Below are positions 63,531-64,000 of a DNA stretch of 64,000 bases, piece after piece; the first letter of the stretch is position 1, and the number at the start of each line of letters is the position of its first letter. A model generated the notes under the pieces. The model had not been told where the DNA came from and made no database searches. It saw only the letters and a program-made list of their open reading frames with translations. The DNA comes from Amaranthus tricolor (taxonomy: Eukaryota > Streptophyta > Magnoliopsida > Caryophyllales > Amaranthaceae). Location of the stretch: NCBI RefSeq assembly GCF_026212465.1, contig NC_080057.1, positions 18,743,560-18,807,559 on the forward strand, read 5' to 3'. Both the position numbers and the translations under genes were made by a program.

Positions 63531-64000
63531 ATATACATTGAAAATCTATTTACTAACCTTCACATATATGTACTGTACATGTTCAACGATGTTGTGTTCA
63601 TTGAATTCTATCATATAATTATCAATTATTGAAACCGCATCAAATTCAATCATATTTTGATCGTGAAATATTAAAAAAAAAAATACATTACGATTCGAGA
63701 AAAAAATATGTGCTATTAATCTCAAAATGAATACAATTTTAGATTTTTGTATGAAAAAATTAATATGAACGAAAAAAATATCTCATTAACAATATCAATT
63801 AAAATAAATCTTACACGTTTTATTTTTAAATTCTAATTAGGCAACTACGACATAATTTATTTTAATACACTTTTAAGTTTTGAATATAAATTTGAATCGA
63901 TTTTAATCAAAATAATTTATGTGGAAGGTTCAAATGCATACTTTATGTTTTAGTGAATAGCTATTTGTAATCATTTATCATCATATCATACATCATATCA
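63531..64000. other. Right arm of foldback element B, no gene
   Basis: A+T-rich sequence. 63550-63660 parallels 50690-50750 of element A. The end of the element is not reached. Confidence 0.4.

Larger units (their letters stand above)
51396..64000. mobile_element. Foldback-type element B, twice interrupted, runs off the window
   Basis: Same plan as element A: left arm 51396-51990, plus-oriented 22-bp array 52029-52335 resuming at 53579-53740, a short centre, inverted array 54098-54278 resuming at 63053-63530, and a right arm with text shared with A ('gtgttcat', 'aattgttgaaac' / 'aattattgaaac', and 'catcatg' / 'catcaaa'). Splits are by a hAT (52336-53578) and an LTR element (54279-63052). Confidence 0.6.

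Overview
This window is nuclear DNA of a flowering plant. The host genes have GT-AG introns, a plant-specific CIPK kinase, a group I bZIP factor and a chloroplast CRS2-type fragment. The intergenic DNA is A+T-rich and packed with nested transposons. Palindromic 'gagacggtctc' repeats recur and suggest a eudicot, possibly Caryophyllales, but that is a weak inference. No rRNA, tRNA or CRISPR array was seen.

Host genes are few. From left to right they are: the first two exons of a TRAPPC4/TRS23 gene (4655-4973, minus) whose later exons I cannot find; a decayed AP-3 sigma-like relic beside it (about 3470-3922, plus); a two-exon gene for a small, probably secreted, unrecognised protein (17354-20691, plus, intron of about 3 kb); an intact intronless CIPK kinase (23556-24887, minus); and an intact four-exon bZIP18/52-like factor (35816-38750, minus, 385 aa).

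The rest is mostly mobile DNA. A complete Ty1/copia element with 138-bp LTRs lies at 6206-11110; its gag-pol frame has two in-frame stops. Three solo LTRs have perfect 5-bp target duplications (11442-12542, 26427-27455, 45565-46700); the first and third are one family. A GGGAAA-ended MITE (28593-30251) is split by a non-autonomous hAT (28613-29730). Another hAT (31990-33075) has captured the 5' end of a CRS2/peptidyl-tRNA hydrolase gene.

From 39003 to 48202 lies a 9.2-kb Mutator-like element with a 9-bp target duplication. It holds a broken MuDR-type transposase, a fragment of a plant mobile domain (MAIN-like) gene, a truncated Ty3/gypsy-like element with a 2.35-kb LTR and an acidic ORF, and a solo LTR. 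It ends about 250 bp upstream of the bZIP start codon.

From about 48490 to the end are two related foldback-type elements. Their arms are inverted arrays of a 22-bp repeat. The second is split by a hAT (52336-53578) and by a non-autonomous LTR retrotransposon (54279-63052), which itself contains a reversed solo LTR, a tandem duplication and a CACTA-like fragment.
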